Assembly: GCA_024516035.1 (NCBI GenBank)
Contig: CM044963.1
Location: 19,956,703-20,020,702 of the forward strand
Source: Bactericera cockerelli
Taxonomy: Eukaryota > Arthropoda > Insecta > Hemiptera > Triozidae
Length of the DNA stretch: 64,000 nt
Direction: 5' to 3'
In this document: piece after piece, positions 54,802-64,000 of the stretch
How the letters are laid out: every line of letters starts with the position of its first letter
Numbering within the stretch: the stretch's first letter is position 1
Position numbers and translations under genes: made by a program
Notes under the pieces: model-generated
Database searches by the model: none
What the model saw: the letters and a program-made list of their open reading frames with translations, nothing else
What the model was told of the DNA's origin: nothing

Positions 54802-55253
54802 ATTGAGCTCTTCCACCCAACCATTTTTTGCCGACATAGTAGTCAGCAAGTATTTATTTATTTATTTTTCAATAGTTAATAAATATACTTAATAATAATA
54901 CCTAAATCAATTGTTTTATTTTTCATATTTTTCATTTTTTTTTTTACAGAGAACCCATCCTACGCCATTTTTATTTCGCTTCTAAGATTATTAGAAATAG
55001 AATAAGAGAAGTTTCACACCGAAGGAAATAAGAGAAGTCTCAATGGAAAAAAGATTGGTCTCACACTGCTTGGCCTTTAGATACTGACGATGATGATAAA
55101 GACAATTCTTCAATATTTCAAGTTATTTTGAAACACCCAGTATAGTAGAGGAAATAATGAGACAAGTGAATACCCTGTATATATGTACAAAGCTCTCGTA
55201 CACAAGAGAACTTTCATTAGAATCGGATTATTATTTTATTAAATTTCATGTTA
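54802..55253. other. AT-rich spacer
   Basis: 54806-54830 resembles the end of the LINE fragment at 48780-48800 (CTCTTCCACCCAACC). Nothing else. Confidence 0.3.
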
Positions 55254-55470
55254 CCCCCCCCCCCCCCCCCCCCTACCTGTCTCACCCCATATTACCCTTC
55301 ATGTTACCTTGTTCTTTCTTATTTTTGTCTCTCTCTCTCTCCCTCCTTAATCATTGCCTCTCACTCTCCCCCCTTTCCTCTATATTGCTGCCTACCTGTC
55401 TCCATCCTTCATTATGCTCCCCCTGTCTTCATAACACTTTTTCTTTTCCCCGATGTCCCTCCACCCGCAA
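55254..55470. repeat. Poly(C) run and pyrimidine tract
   Basis: 20 consecutive C (55254-55273) followed by C/T-rich DNA. The complementary strand is a 20-G run. Confidence 0.75.
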
Positions 55471-55474
55471 TAAT

Positions 55475-55690
55475 GTGCACTGGTAGTCAAGTGGTTAACG
55501 CTCTAGTCTGGTAATCCAGGTAGCGTAGGGAACCGTTGGTTCAAATCCCACCCAGTTTTGTCTCATTCATTTTTTTTCTTCATTAATTTGAGTTTGTTAC
55601 CACATAATAATAAGACTCTGAGGGTTAGGTGGTAGAAAATACTTTGAGCACTAACCTCGCCTGGTGGTTACCTTCCACTAGGGAGTATTT
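55475..55690 (+). repeat. SINE family B copy
   Basis: GTGCACTGGTAGTCAAGTGG head, B box GGTTCAAATCCCACCC, body GGTGGTAGAAAATACTTTG and CCACTAGGGAGTATTTTT. Confidence 0.75.
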
Positions 55691-55754
55691 TTATAATTTT
55701 AATAACAATAATAACAATATATTAAAATCTCTTTCAAAGATATCTTCTTATATT

Positions 55755-55835
55755 ATCTATGGGCGAGCTATAACAGTAGCTGTTGTTTAATGGCTACGAA
55801 ATTCAAAGGCTGTGAACACACCCATCTTATAGAAA
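55755..55835 (+). repeat. Repeat H, 3' fragment
   Basis: GTTTAATGGCTACGAAAT...AAGGCTGTGAACACACCCATC corresponds to the end of the copies at 12355 and 17281. Confidence 0.4.
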
Positions 55836-56711
55836 ACGTGTTTTGGCACTGACCATCAAAATTTTGAATGATTCCATTACTTTCCTATCTGATGGACAAT
55901 GAAAGTAAAAAAAGTATTTCTTCTTTATTTCTCCTTCTTTTATCTTCATCGTCAACTCTTTCTCTCTATCGTTCTTTTCCTTTTGGTCTCTTCTACTACC
56001 CAATGTCTTTCTCACTTTTCTCGACAGTCAAATTATCAACATTTTGTTTATCTTAGTATCTATTTCTCTTCTTTCCATTCCTTCCTCTTCCCTCTCATAT
56101 TTCATACCTTGCGTGTCTTGTAATGGAATTGCGTTTTCGCTAACAATAAGCATTTCTATTAGGTATCTAAAATATATTACAATGGCTCACTACGAAAAGT
56201 ACCTACTAGAACTGGGTACCCGGCCCTCAATATTTATGTGTCTTTTTCATTGTTGTAGATAGCAAATAGCTTAATGTAGACTGTCGTTATCAGCTTTACA
56301 AAACAAGTTTCTTCTGTTCAATTTAATATAAAATTGTTATTTATCAATATGTATTTTATTCCTGCAATAAACCCATTCAACAAGACTGTTTCTTTCTCTT
56401 TGTCTTTAAAAATTGATAACTGAATGTTCTTTCTTCGAATTCTATTTTTTTAGGAATATATGTTGAGTGGAACCTTCAAGTTCTATTTAATTTTGTGCAT
56501 GGTTGGTTTTCTGTTTCTTCCACTAAAGAGTGTTGTTATTATTATTATAAGGTACAACACATCAACCTTCGTATACAATGGAACAGTATGAGTACTCAGT
56601 ACATAGATTGGTTGCAAATGGCTACTAAATTTATCACAGAAATATCAAAAGTTCAGAAATTGAGTCCTAATACTCTTTAGTGGAAAGTAAAAAGTTTAGA
56701 ATCTGAGTCCT
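55836..56711. other. AT-rich spacer
   Basis: CCACTAAAGAGTGTTGTTAT at 56520 is a SINE B tail fragment. No gene recognised. Confidence 0.35.
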
Positions 56712-56938
56712 TAATAACACTCTTTAGTGGAAAGTAACCACCAGGCGAGGTTAATGATCAAAGTATTTTCTACCACATAACCCTCAGATTCTTATTCTCT
56801 TCTGGTAACATACTCAAATTAATGAGGAAAAATTCATGCACTGGGAAAAGTTCACGCAACAATTCATGGTAGGATTTGAACCAACGGATCCTTACTCTAC
56901 CTGGATTACCAGACTAGCGCGTTAACCACTCGACTTAC
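56712..56938 (-). repeat. SINE family B copy with extra tail copy
   Basis: Minus-strand copy. The terminal ACTCTTTAGTGGAAAGTAA block is duplicated ~45 bp away at 56671, and ~25 bp are inserted near the B box. Confidence 0.65.
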
Positions 56939-57869
56939 TATTTACAATTTACAACGTTGAAAACTAATAAGCACTTAATACTGTACAATCTTTGGCTATA
57001 GAATAGCCAAAGATTGCGTGATAAGAAATAATTAAGGGACGCACTAAGTATGGATAATATTAGTACATTATCATAGTAGAAGACTTATGTTAATATTTTG
57101 TTTATATTAGTTTATGTTAACGACAGAATTTCATTTTAATAATGATCATGTTAAGGGAATTGTTTCTATGAATTTTATGTTAAGAGCATTACATTTCTTC
57201 ATGAAAACGTTTATAAAGTTTATGCTTGTATTTATTTATTCCAATTTATGTTAATTCTCTTTTAACTTCTCTAGCTGCATGATCTCTTGATAGGCTGACT
57301 AATACGTCACTTCTTAAAGGGATGTCACATATTACATGAACTGTCAATATCCTGATGGGACGTCATAAATATTAATAGTGAGGCCTTCTTCCTGTGGGAC
57401 AGACCTATTTGTCACTACCTCCAGATGTGATGCAGTTATGTAAATCATCATTTGTTCTAATGTTCATTTCTTCCAATAGTTATGCAATTATGTAAATCGT
57501 CATTGGATGTTAATTTCTTCCAATAGTTATGCACTTATGTAAATTTCGATGACGGCTACCTACTTTCCTATGCTGTATACAGGTATACTAAGCATTTTAT
57601 AATACAATATTATGATTCCTGTTCATTGGTTTTCAGTAGTTTCTAAGTAGGTACCAATGTATATCAGGTATAACTAGACCCTAGTTATAAATCAGATAAT
57701 TGTGTATTAAGTATGCATACTCGTATGTGAATGAATGATTATTTATTTTTCGAATAGTGTCGACTTATTGAAATGCATGTGAGTCCACTCAAAGACATAG
57801 TATGTATTATTTTCTCTTATATGAATCATTATTATCCCTAGGACAACTACAGGGGTGGAATTATGGCAA
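56939..57869. other. AT-rich stretch with perfect hairpin
   Basis: CAATCTTTGGCTAT / ATAGCCAAAGATTG (56986-57016) form a perfect 14-bp stem with a 3-base loop. The segment ATGTAAATC(G/A)TCATT around 57440-57540 repeats loosely. No gene. Confidence 0.45.
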
Positions 57870-58095
57870 CTCCACGTTATAGTGGAAAATTTAGGGTGGG
57901 GGGGGGGGACAAAAAACATAAAACCAAAGTTGCTCAGGACTCTCAGGAGGTTATGAACTGTCCAGAAATATTTAAAACGGAGCAAAAAAAATTTTTTTTC
58001 CACAAATTTTTTTATACAAAATTTCTAATATCGGAAATTTCTCGGAAGTCAAATTATGATTCTCACTTCCTAACTTTTTCTCATTGTTCTTGTAA
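57870..58095 (-). repeat. Dispersed repeat shared with 8195-8420
   Basis: The minus strand carries CTGGACAGTTCATAACC and a T-rich block as in the 8.2-kb copy. An 11-G run lies at 57898-57908. Confidence 0.4.
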
Positions 58096-58583
58096 GTGGA
58101 GCTTGTAAAATTGCTTCGTTGGAATAATGCTAACACCGAATATGAAAACGAGTAAAAATAAAAATCGAGTAAAAGAAATAGAATTATTTGAAGAATGTTC
58201 GCAACGTTCAATGTTTTGTGAATAAAAATGATAAGGAAAAGGTTTCACAAGACATTTGGTTCTCACAGTGACTATACAGACGAGCACTACTAGAGGCTAA
58301 GTGGACCCAGCCAGACACCTCAAAGTGAGACCATTGCCAGCCCACGCGCGCAGGCCAATTTTATATGGATCCGTCTAATTTATTTTTATTATTGTGGTTA
58401 TTTTATTCTGTTATTTTCCGAGTTCTGGATTTTTTATTCTTACTTGAATAAGAATGGAATCGATATTAACAATGTTATTCTACAGTTATTGTCAATATTA
58501 TTTAGATTATTTGGTTAATAATTTTAAATTATCATACTAAAATTGACATCTTTCGATGTCAATTTTAATTAATGTGTTCGTTA
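58096..58583. other. AT-rich spacer with perfect hairpin
   Basis: TAAAATTGACATC / GATGTCAATTTTA (58538-58567) is a perfect 13-bp stem with a 4-base loop. Confidence 0.45.
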
Positions 58584-58740
58584 ACCTGGTTGATAAAGCT
58601 GAGATTCGATCCCCAGAGGGGCAGGATTTATAGCGCAGTTCTTGGGTGTTCGGGGTCCACTCATACCTCGTGAGGAAACATCAGTAGCTGCTTTAATGTG
58701 AGCAGCGACCAATGGCGGAATGATAGGCAAAAATAAGATA
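58584..58740 (+). repeat. SINE family D relative, diverged
   Basis: A B-box-like GATTCGATCCCCAG is followed by CATACCTCGTGAGGA and GTGAGCAGCGACCAATG, which echo CTAGCCTCGTGAGGAC and GGGCAACGACCAGTG of 23856-24115. Confidence 0.45.
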
Positions 58741-58832
58741 TTAGGATATTAAAATACAGAACAGTACGAACACACTAGGATTAGCTTAAAACAGTTACCA
58801 TATTACATAAATGTATTTTTTGTTGACCAAAT

Positions 58833-58956
58833 CGTGATATCACAACTACTCAAACACTTGCTAAATTTTTGCTCAACGTGGGACTTGAACCACTGAACTC
58901 CAGATTACAACTCCGCCGCCTTCTCAAGCAAGCTACTAGGCTACTGATGAGGTTGG
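58833..58956 (-). repeat. SINE family A copy, diverged
   Basis: Tail (GTTTGAGTAGTTGTGATA), B box (GGTTCAAGTCCC) and head with a small duplication (TAGTAGCCTAGTAGC-like) on the minus strand. Confidence 0.6.
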
Positions 58957-59575
58957 TTTAGCTTATTATTTAGAATTATAGAATATTTAATGTTTTTTTT
59001 CTTAAATAGTTTATTTATTTATTTTCTTTATAAAGAAACATTTATACAGAGGTACTTCTCCTAAGCTTTGAAGTTTTGAAGGGCTTCTAAATGGTTATTA
59101 TTTCTATTCTTTTCTTTTTTTTCTTTTTATTGTTATTATTATTTCTATCACTTGACTTATTATTATTATTAGTACTTTATTTATCCTTTAGAAAGGAAAA
59201 TAATGGAATCACCCAAAAAAATTTAGGACAAGCAAAAATTTCTCAAGCAAAGTTTGGGGCCAAATAACACCAAAACCGGTGTGAATGGTGTGATATATGC
59301 GATGCGGCCATCATTGACGACCATAATAGGAGACCAAACTTTAGGTCATCGGGCTAATAATGGTCTGATTTGAGCCATAAATTTTTATTAGTTACTGACT
59401 ATCCATAAATTATAGGTATTAGATTTATTTATTTTCATAATGATAGAAGTTGAAAGAGGGATGAAATTTCCGGCCCTGCCTGTATGTATATCTCTTTCTC
59501 TTGTTTCATTCCTGCTGTCTCTATTGTTGACTTGGTCTTTCATCTTATCAAAGCTTTTGCTTTCCCAGCTTTTGC
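58957..59575. other. AT-rich spacer
   Basis: Degenerate GAAAGGAAAATAATGGAATC block near 59192, related to 54040 and 18300. No gene. Confidence 0.3.
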
Positions 59576-60050
59576 CTTCCCAGTGAGAGATAGAGAGAGA
59601 ATATTTGTAGATCAATTAATATATTGTGAGAGTAAATTCCATGATACATAGGGGGATCGATAGAGAGAGAGAGAGAGAAGAAAAGGAAGTAGGGAAGGAA
59701 AGAGATAAATCAGAGAAAAAGAATAAAGAGAAAGAAGAGGACAAGAAAAGTGAAGGATTGAGGTACCTCTCCAGACAAATTAATTAATTTGATATACCTC
59801 TTAGCCTCCTAGGAATGAGTGGGAGGAGAAAGTATAGAAAGAGGGGGAGAGGTAGAGAGAAAGAGAGAGAGCGAGAGGAAGAGGGAAGTATAGAAGAGAA
59901 AGAGGGGGGGGAGAGAGATGGAGAGAGTGAGACAGAGAGACGGGAGATAGAGATAGCACCGACTTGAGAATTTAATAAAGGAGTAAGAGTGAGAGAGATG
60001 GAGGAGATGTGGGGAGAGAGAGAGAATTGAGGGGGGAAAGAGATAAAATA
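59576..60050. repeat. (GA)n-rich purine tract
   Basis: GAGAGA and GGGGGAGAG runs. A 99-codon minus-strand frame is Leu/Ser/Pro low complexity. Confidence 0.75.
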
Positions 60051-60340
60051 AGGGATATTTAGCCCTCAATATTTTAATATTTGTTTTTCCAAGTGACTTA
60101 TGTTTCATCTGCGAATTAAATTCTCAGCCCGTCTTAAAGGCTTTTGTTTCCTGGAAACTTTTAATTGCGACATCATAATGGCTGAAATTGAGACCAAAGA
60201 TGCTTTTACGAAGGCTTCAATGGTTTGTTTAATTATTTTTTCCGACTTCAAAAGCTCAAATTTCAAGGCGGTGGTCTCGTAATCCGTAGGTCGGTGTTAG
60301 AGAACAACTTTGACTGAGCTGTGATTAAAATAAACATTGA
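60051..60340. other. Spacer, nothing recognised
   Basis: 60262-60320 carries a weak tRNA-like piece (GGTGGTCTCGTAATCCGTAG). Confidence 0.25.
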
Positions 60341-60545
60341 ACTGGTAGTGAAGTGGTTAACGCGCTAGTCTGATTATCCAGGTAGCGTAGGAATCCGTTG
60401 GTTCGAATCCCACCCATGAATTTTTCCTCATTAGTTTGAGTTTGTGACCACAAATAATAAGACTCTGAGGGTTAGGTGGTAGGAAATTCTTTGAGCATTA
60501 ACCTCGCCTGGTGGTTACCCTCCACCAAAGAGTGTTATTTATTAT
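60341..60545 (+). repeat. SINE family B copy
   Basis: ACTGGTAGTGAAGTGGTTAA head, B box GGTTCGAATCCCACCC, body GGTTAGGTGGTAGGAAAT and CCACCAAAGAGTGTTATT. Confidence 0.75.
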
Positions 60546-60728
60546 TAAACACATGCCTAAATAAGACTTAAAATGAACCTTCATGAATAATCTTGAGGTT
60601 AAGTTTCATCCAGACCAATCCCAAGGAAGAATTTATGTCAATTTTAGTTCAAAGTGCAAAATATTCAGTTACCTGAATTAAAATTCAGTTCTTGTTTGGT
60701 AAAAGTATTACCTATATCCCGGTAAAAG

Positions 60729-60904
60729 GCCGACATTCGTAGCGCAGTAGTTAAGAGCATTGGTTGCTAACCCGGGGTTCGAATCCCGGCCGGAGCGGAA
60801 AATTCTGTTCAAGTTTTTCTGTTTCCCGAATGGCATGGATGTAAAGGTAAAGTGCCCTGAAGTAATGCAAAAGCGGTTCCGGGGCACATCTACCTTGTAA
60901 AAAA
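60729..60904 (+). repeat. tRNA-derived SINE, family E
   Basis: GGCCGACATTCGTAGCGCAG head, B box GGGTTCGAATCCCGG, body AAGTGCCCTGAAGTAATGC and GGGGCACATCTACCTTG with a short A-tail. Confidence 0.75.
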
Positions 60905-61832
60905 ATATATATATCCTACTATACCAATAAAATTGATATTTTGATCCATGCTTTGAGTATGATCCTCCTTACCAAATTTCAAGACATTCAGTCTGATGGA
61001 CTTTTGAAGATCTGAAAAAAACATTTCAGTTATTGCACTGTATTTCGAACCATTTAAGGTCGAAAGTGTTGAAATTACAAAAAAAAAAGAATCTGTTGGA
61101 TCTCCGAGACTATGGATGTACATCGACACTATACAGGGTCATCCAAATCACCACAATCTTATTCTCGTTAGCGCTATTAGAATAAGTTAACTAATCAATT
61201 AAGTAATATTCAATACAAAATCATCTAGGTAATATAACTCACCATTTATCCGGTTCCAAAATACCCAGGTGAGAACAAACCAAATACATAGGAAAACCAA
61301 AATGCAAACAAAGGTAAAACTTTTTTCGGTGTTAAAATTATTTATTTTTGGCCAAAAGTATTATCATTATAGTTATTCTATCAAGTATAGCACTTTCTTT
61401 ACCTAATATTAAAATCTGTAGCTCGTGTAGAAATATTTCTGTAGGTGAGTTTTATACAAGAAACACTATTAAAAATTAAAATTAGCAGTCGTGATTTAAA
61501 AAGCTTATAAGTTTCATTAATTTATTATTGTTGTGTCAATAAAATATTAAAGGACCCGGTATTATCACTGAATAAGTAGGTAGGTATGTAAATAATCAAT
61601 ATAATTATGTATTTTCAAGTCTATAATTTTAAGAGGGATTTTTTAAACCATGTTTTGTCACATACAAATTTAAAATTTTAGGGAATTAAAAAAAGACTTA
61701 CAGCGCCAAATTTCAGAATTTCTAATTCTGGAAGTTGCCTTTTTATGAAATTTAATTTTGACCACAAACTATAATTGAAAGTAATTTTATTGAAAAATAC
61801 TCAACCTCGGGGAAAATAAAATTTATTGATGA
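60905..61832. other. AT-rich stretch, nothing firm
   Basis: TATACAGGGTCATCC at 61132 looks like a TA-flanked transposon end, but no partner end was found downstream. Confidence 0.3.
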
Positions 61833-61906
61833 CAAACTTGGGACTTGAACCACCGACCGCCAGCTTACAAGTTCGCTGCCTTATAAATCAAGCTACTGAG
61901 GTCGGT
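61833..61906 (-). repeat. SINE family A head
   Basis: ACCGACCTCAGTAGCTTGAT head with B box (GGTTCAAGTCCC) on the minus strand; the usual tail is missing. Confidence 0.6.
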
Positions 61907-62955
61907 TTTCGGTTTTTTCAGCATTGAAAACAATTATTATTCCACACTTTGGCAAAGGGGGCACAGATTTTAGATTATGTTTGTAAGATACCTTTTTTGT
62001 TTCCCAAATACTTAGCAACTTTTGGAGATTTCTAAAAACGGAAAATCAGTGTCAAAAAAGGGAAGTTAATCTTATGAGTAAACATATTTTATTTTATAAT
62101 CGTTGGTTACTCACACAAATAGTCAACTAGTTTGGTAATATTGCCAAAAAATTCAAGGTATATGAGATTCCTACCAAATATGAGGTTCGAAAATTGAAAA
62201 ACACGAAATCCATTTAAATCAAACCAATTTGAACAGAAAACCTCCTATGTAATTATTTAAAAACACGAATTACCTATTTTTAAAAGTATCTAATGTTTTT
62301 AAAAATAATTAAACACAAAAACTTTAACGGAGCTTTTCGAAAAAATCCGACGTGAGCTCACACGAATGACGTCTGAATCTCGACTGAAGAATCTGAAGAT
62401 AAAAAGACAAAAGTACGGTCTGAACACAGCAAGGAAAATGTACCGAAAGTTGCACGCGTCAGGAGCACTAATGAGATGCCTCGCATGTCGCATGTGTGTG
62501 CTTCTTGATTTAACGCGCACAAAACACATTAGACCCGCGTGCGCGTTAAATTATTGTCTCTGATTTCTATTGTTCCTTTGTTTATATTTTGGAATTTATG
62601 TCTCTCTTTAATATTATGCTAACTAGCTAACTAGTTCTAGTTGTTTCTTTTTAATTTTTTGAAACAAAATTATTGATGCTGGTTATTCCCGACCCAACCC
62701 CGGCTGGGTGAGGTTTAGCCTGCATTCAATTACTTGAAACTCGATAGTTTAAAAAGAGGATTTAGGTAAACTGGAAAATGAGATCTTCCTTTGAAAGTTG
62801 TCACTTCTACTTATTCTCAATGAAACAATCAATGTTGGTGATGCTGGTTGGTTTTTCCTCATCCAGGCTGGGAGAGGAATTTGGGTAGCAGTTGAGAGGG
62901 ACGTCGAAAAAAAATATATATCAAGTGTAATTTGTAACAGTACCTATCAAAAAAA
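61907..62955. other. AT-rich stretch with a charged open frame and a hairpin
   Basis: A plus-strand frame at 62309-62563 is rich in Lys/Arg (contains MTSESRLKNLKIKRQKYGLN) but matches nothing I know; the opposite strand is also open, so it is not called. TTTAACGCGCAC (62509-62520) and GTGCGCGTTAAA (62539-62550) form a perfect 12-bp stem. 62838-62920 looks like a shortened repeat-J copy ending in an A-run. Confidence 0.3.
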
Positions 62956-62998
62956 TTTATACTGCCCGATTAAAACTATTCAGTCCCATTATTTCCTT
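62956..62998 (-). repeat. SINE family C tail fragment
   Basis: TATACTGCCCGATTA and CAGTCCCATTATTTC match the 3' end of family C in reverse. Confidence 0.4.
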
Positions 62999-63955
62999 TT
63001 CATTCTCTCCTTCCTACCTCCTCCTGTTTCTCTTACTGCTCTTCTTTCACCTACTTCGCCTCCTCCTCCTTCTTTCTTATTCCTACCTTCAACACTCCTC
63101 TTTTTCCCTTACTCCTCCTACTTCTCTTCAACTACTACTGCTCCTCTTTCTTTTTCTCCTTCACCTCCTCTTTCCTTACTCTTCTTCCTTCAACTACTAC
63201 TGCTCCTTTTCTTTTCTCCTCACCTCCTCTTCCCTTACTCTCTTCCTTCAACTACTACTCTCCTCTCTTTTCTCTTCATCCTTCCCTTACTCTTTTCCTT
63301 CAACTCTCTCTCCTCCTTCTCCTTTTTCTCCTTCTCCTCCTCTTTCCCTTACTCTTCTTCCTTTTTCAAACTTGCTCCTCTTTCTTTTTCTCCTTCACCT
63401 CCTCTTTCCTTATCTTCTTCCTTCATCTCTCTCCTCTTTCTTTTTCTCCTTCACCTCCTTTTCCTTATCTTCTTCTTCAACTGCTCTCTCCTCTTTCTTT
63501 TTCTCCTTCACCTCCTCTTTCCCTTACTCTTCTTCCTTCAACTGCTTCTCCTCCTCCTCTTTCTTTTTCTCCTTCACCTCCTCTTTCCCTTACTCTTCTT
63601 CCTTCAACTGCTGCTCCTCCTCCTCTTTCTTTTTCTCCTTCACCTCCTCTTTCCCTTACTCTTCTTCCTTCAACTACTACTGCTCCTCTTTCTTTTTCTC
63701 CTTCACCTCCTCTTTCCCTTACTCTTCTTCCTTCAACTACTACTGCTCCTCTTTCTTTTTCTCCTTCACCTCCTCTTTCCCTTACTCTTCTTCCTTCAAC
63801 TGCTTCTCCTCCTCCTCTTTCTTTTTCTCCTTCACCTCCTCTTTCCCTTACTCTTCTTCCTTCAACTGCTGCTCCTCCTCCTCTTTCTCCACCTCCTCCT
63901 GCTTCTCCTCCTCCTCCTCCTTCTCTCCTCTCTTACCTCTCTTCTTCTCACAAAG
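62999..63955 (+). repeat. Pyrimidine-rich tandem array, ~63-bp unit
   Basis: Units of CTCCTTCACCTCCTCTTTCC plus TTACTCTTCTTCCTTCAACT and a variable ACTACTGCTCCT linker repeat about ten times, most regular at 63360-63880. Because 63 is a multiple of three a 208-codon frame stays open with a 21-residue Ser/Phe repeat; I regard it as an artefact. Confidence 0.8.
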
Positions 63956-64000
63956 GTATTTATATGCTGGGTGTCTCGTACAGGTCGCACTTGCCTAATA

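Noticed and set aside
60729..60800. Possible genuine tRNA gene
   Set aside because: Same head and body as the SINE at 28462-28656, which has a target-site duplication and A-tail.
61132..62560. A third TA-flanked transposon starting CAGGGTCATCC
   Set aside because: No matching inverted end was found downstream.
63372..63998. 208-codon frame with a 21-residue repeat
   Set aside because: The 63-bp tandem unit is a multiple of three, which keeps the frame open; composition is only Ser/Phe/Thr and it continues the repeat outside the frame.

Overview
The window looks like a gene-poor, repeat-dense stretch of an arthropod nuclear genome, most likely an insect. By eye it is AT-rich. It carries many tRNA-headed SINEs, Helitron ends, TA-flanked foldback DNA transposons and an R1-clade non-LTR retrotransposon, and it has no operon-like gene packing. 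A hemipteran is my guess, but I recognise no host gene that would fix the species. No complete host protein-coding gene was found; two short possible exons (about 11.6 and 13.4 kb, minus strand) are tentative.

Layout. 0-0.6 kb: start of a non-LTR ORF1 on the minus strand, running off the window. 2-3.4 kb: an inverted repeat pair, one arm split by a 131-bp MITE. 4-6.1 kb: a 2.1-kb Tc1/mariner-type foldback element with ~800-bp arms. 7.2-7.4 kb: a Helitron-type element. 9.25-11.46 kb: two related ~880-bp foldback elements. 12-33 kb: SINEs between long purine or pyrimidine tracts. 33.6-36.6 kb: a CpG-rich unique-looking island. 38.4-39.2 kb: a ~125-bp tandem array. 40.1-48.5 kb: the main feature. 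48.5-64 kb: more SINEs, three microsatellite-rich stretches, two further Helitron-type elements, small perfect palindromes and a pyrimidine-rich tandem array.

The main feature is a 7,254-bp R1-clade retrotransposon (40944-48197, minus strand) sitting inside an array of a 56-bp satellite. The same 12 bases of the satellite unit flank both ends, as expected of a target-site duplication. The element has a 1.86-kb 5' UTR with three ~200-bp GC-rich repeats, ORF1 (Gag-like, CCHC knuckles), ORF2 (AP endonuclease, reverse transcriptase, C-terminal CCHC) and a 0.46-kb 3' UTR with a hairpin and no poly(A). ORF1 would package the RNA, the ORF2 endonuclease would nick the target and its RT would copy the RNA in place. 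This copy has two single-base frameshifts in ORF2 and an Asn where the endonuclease family usually has a catalytic Asp, so it is probably inactive. R1-clade elements are known for sequence-specific insertion, so a family that targets this satellite is the most interesting hypothesis here.
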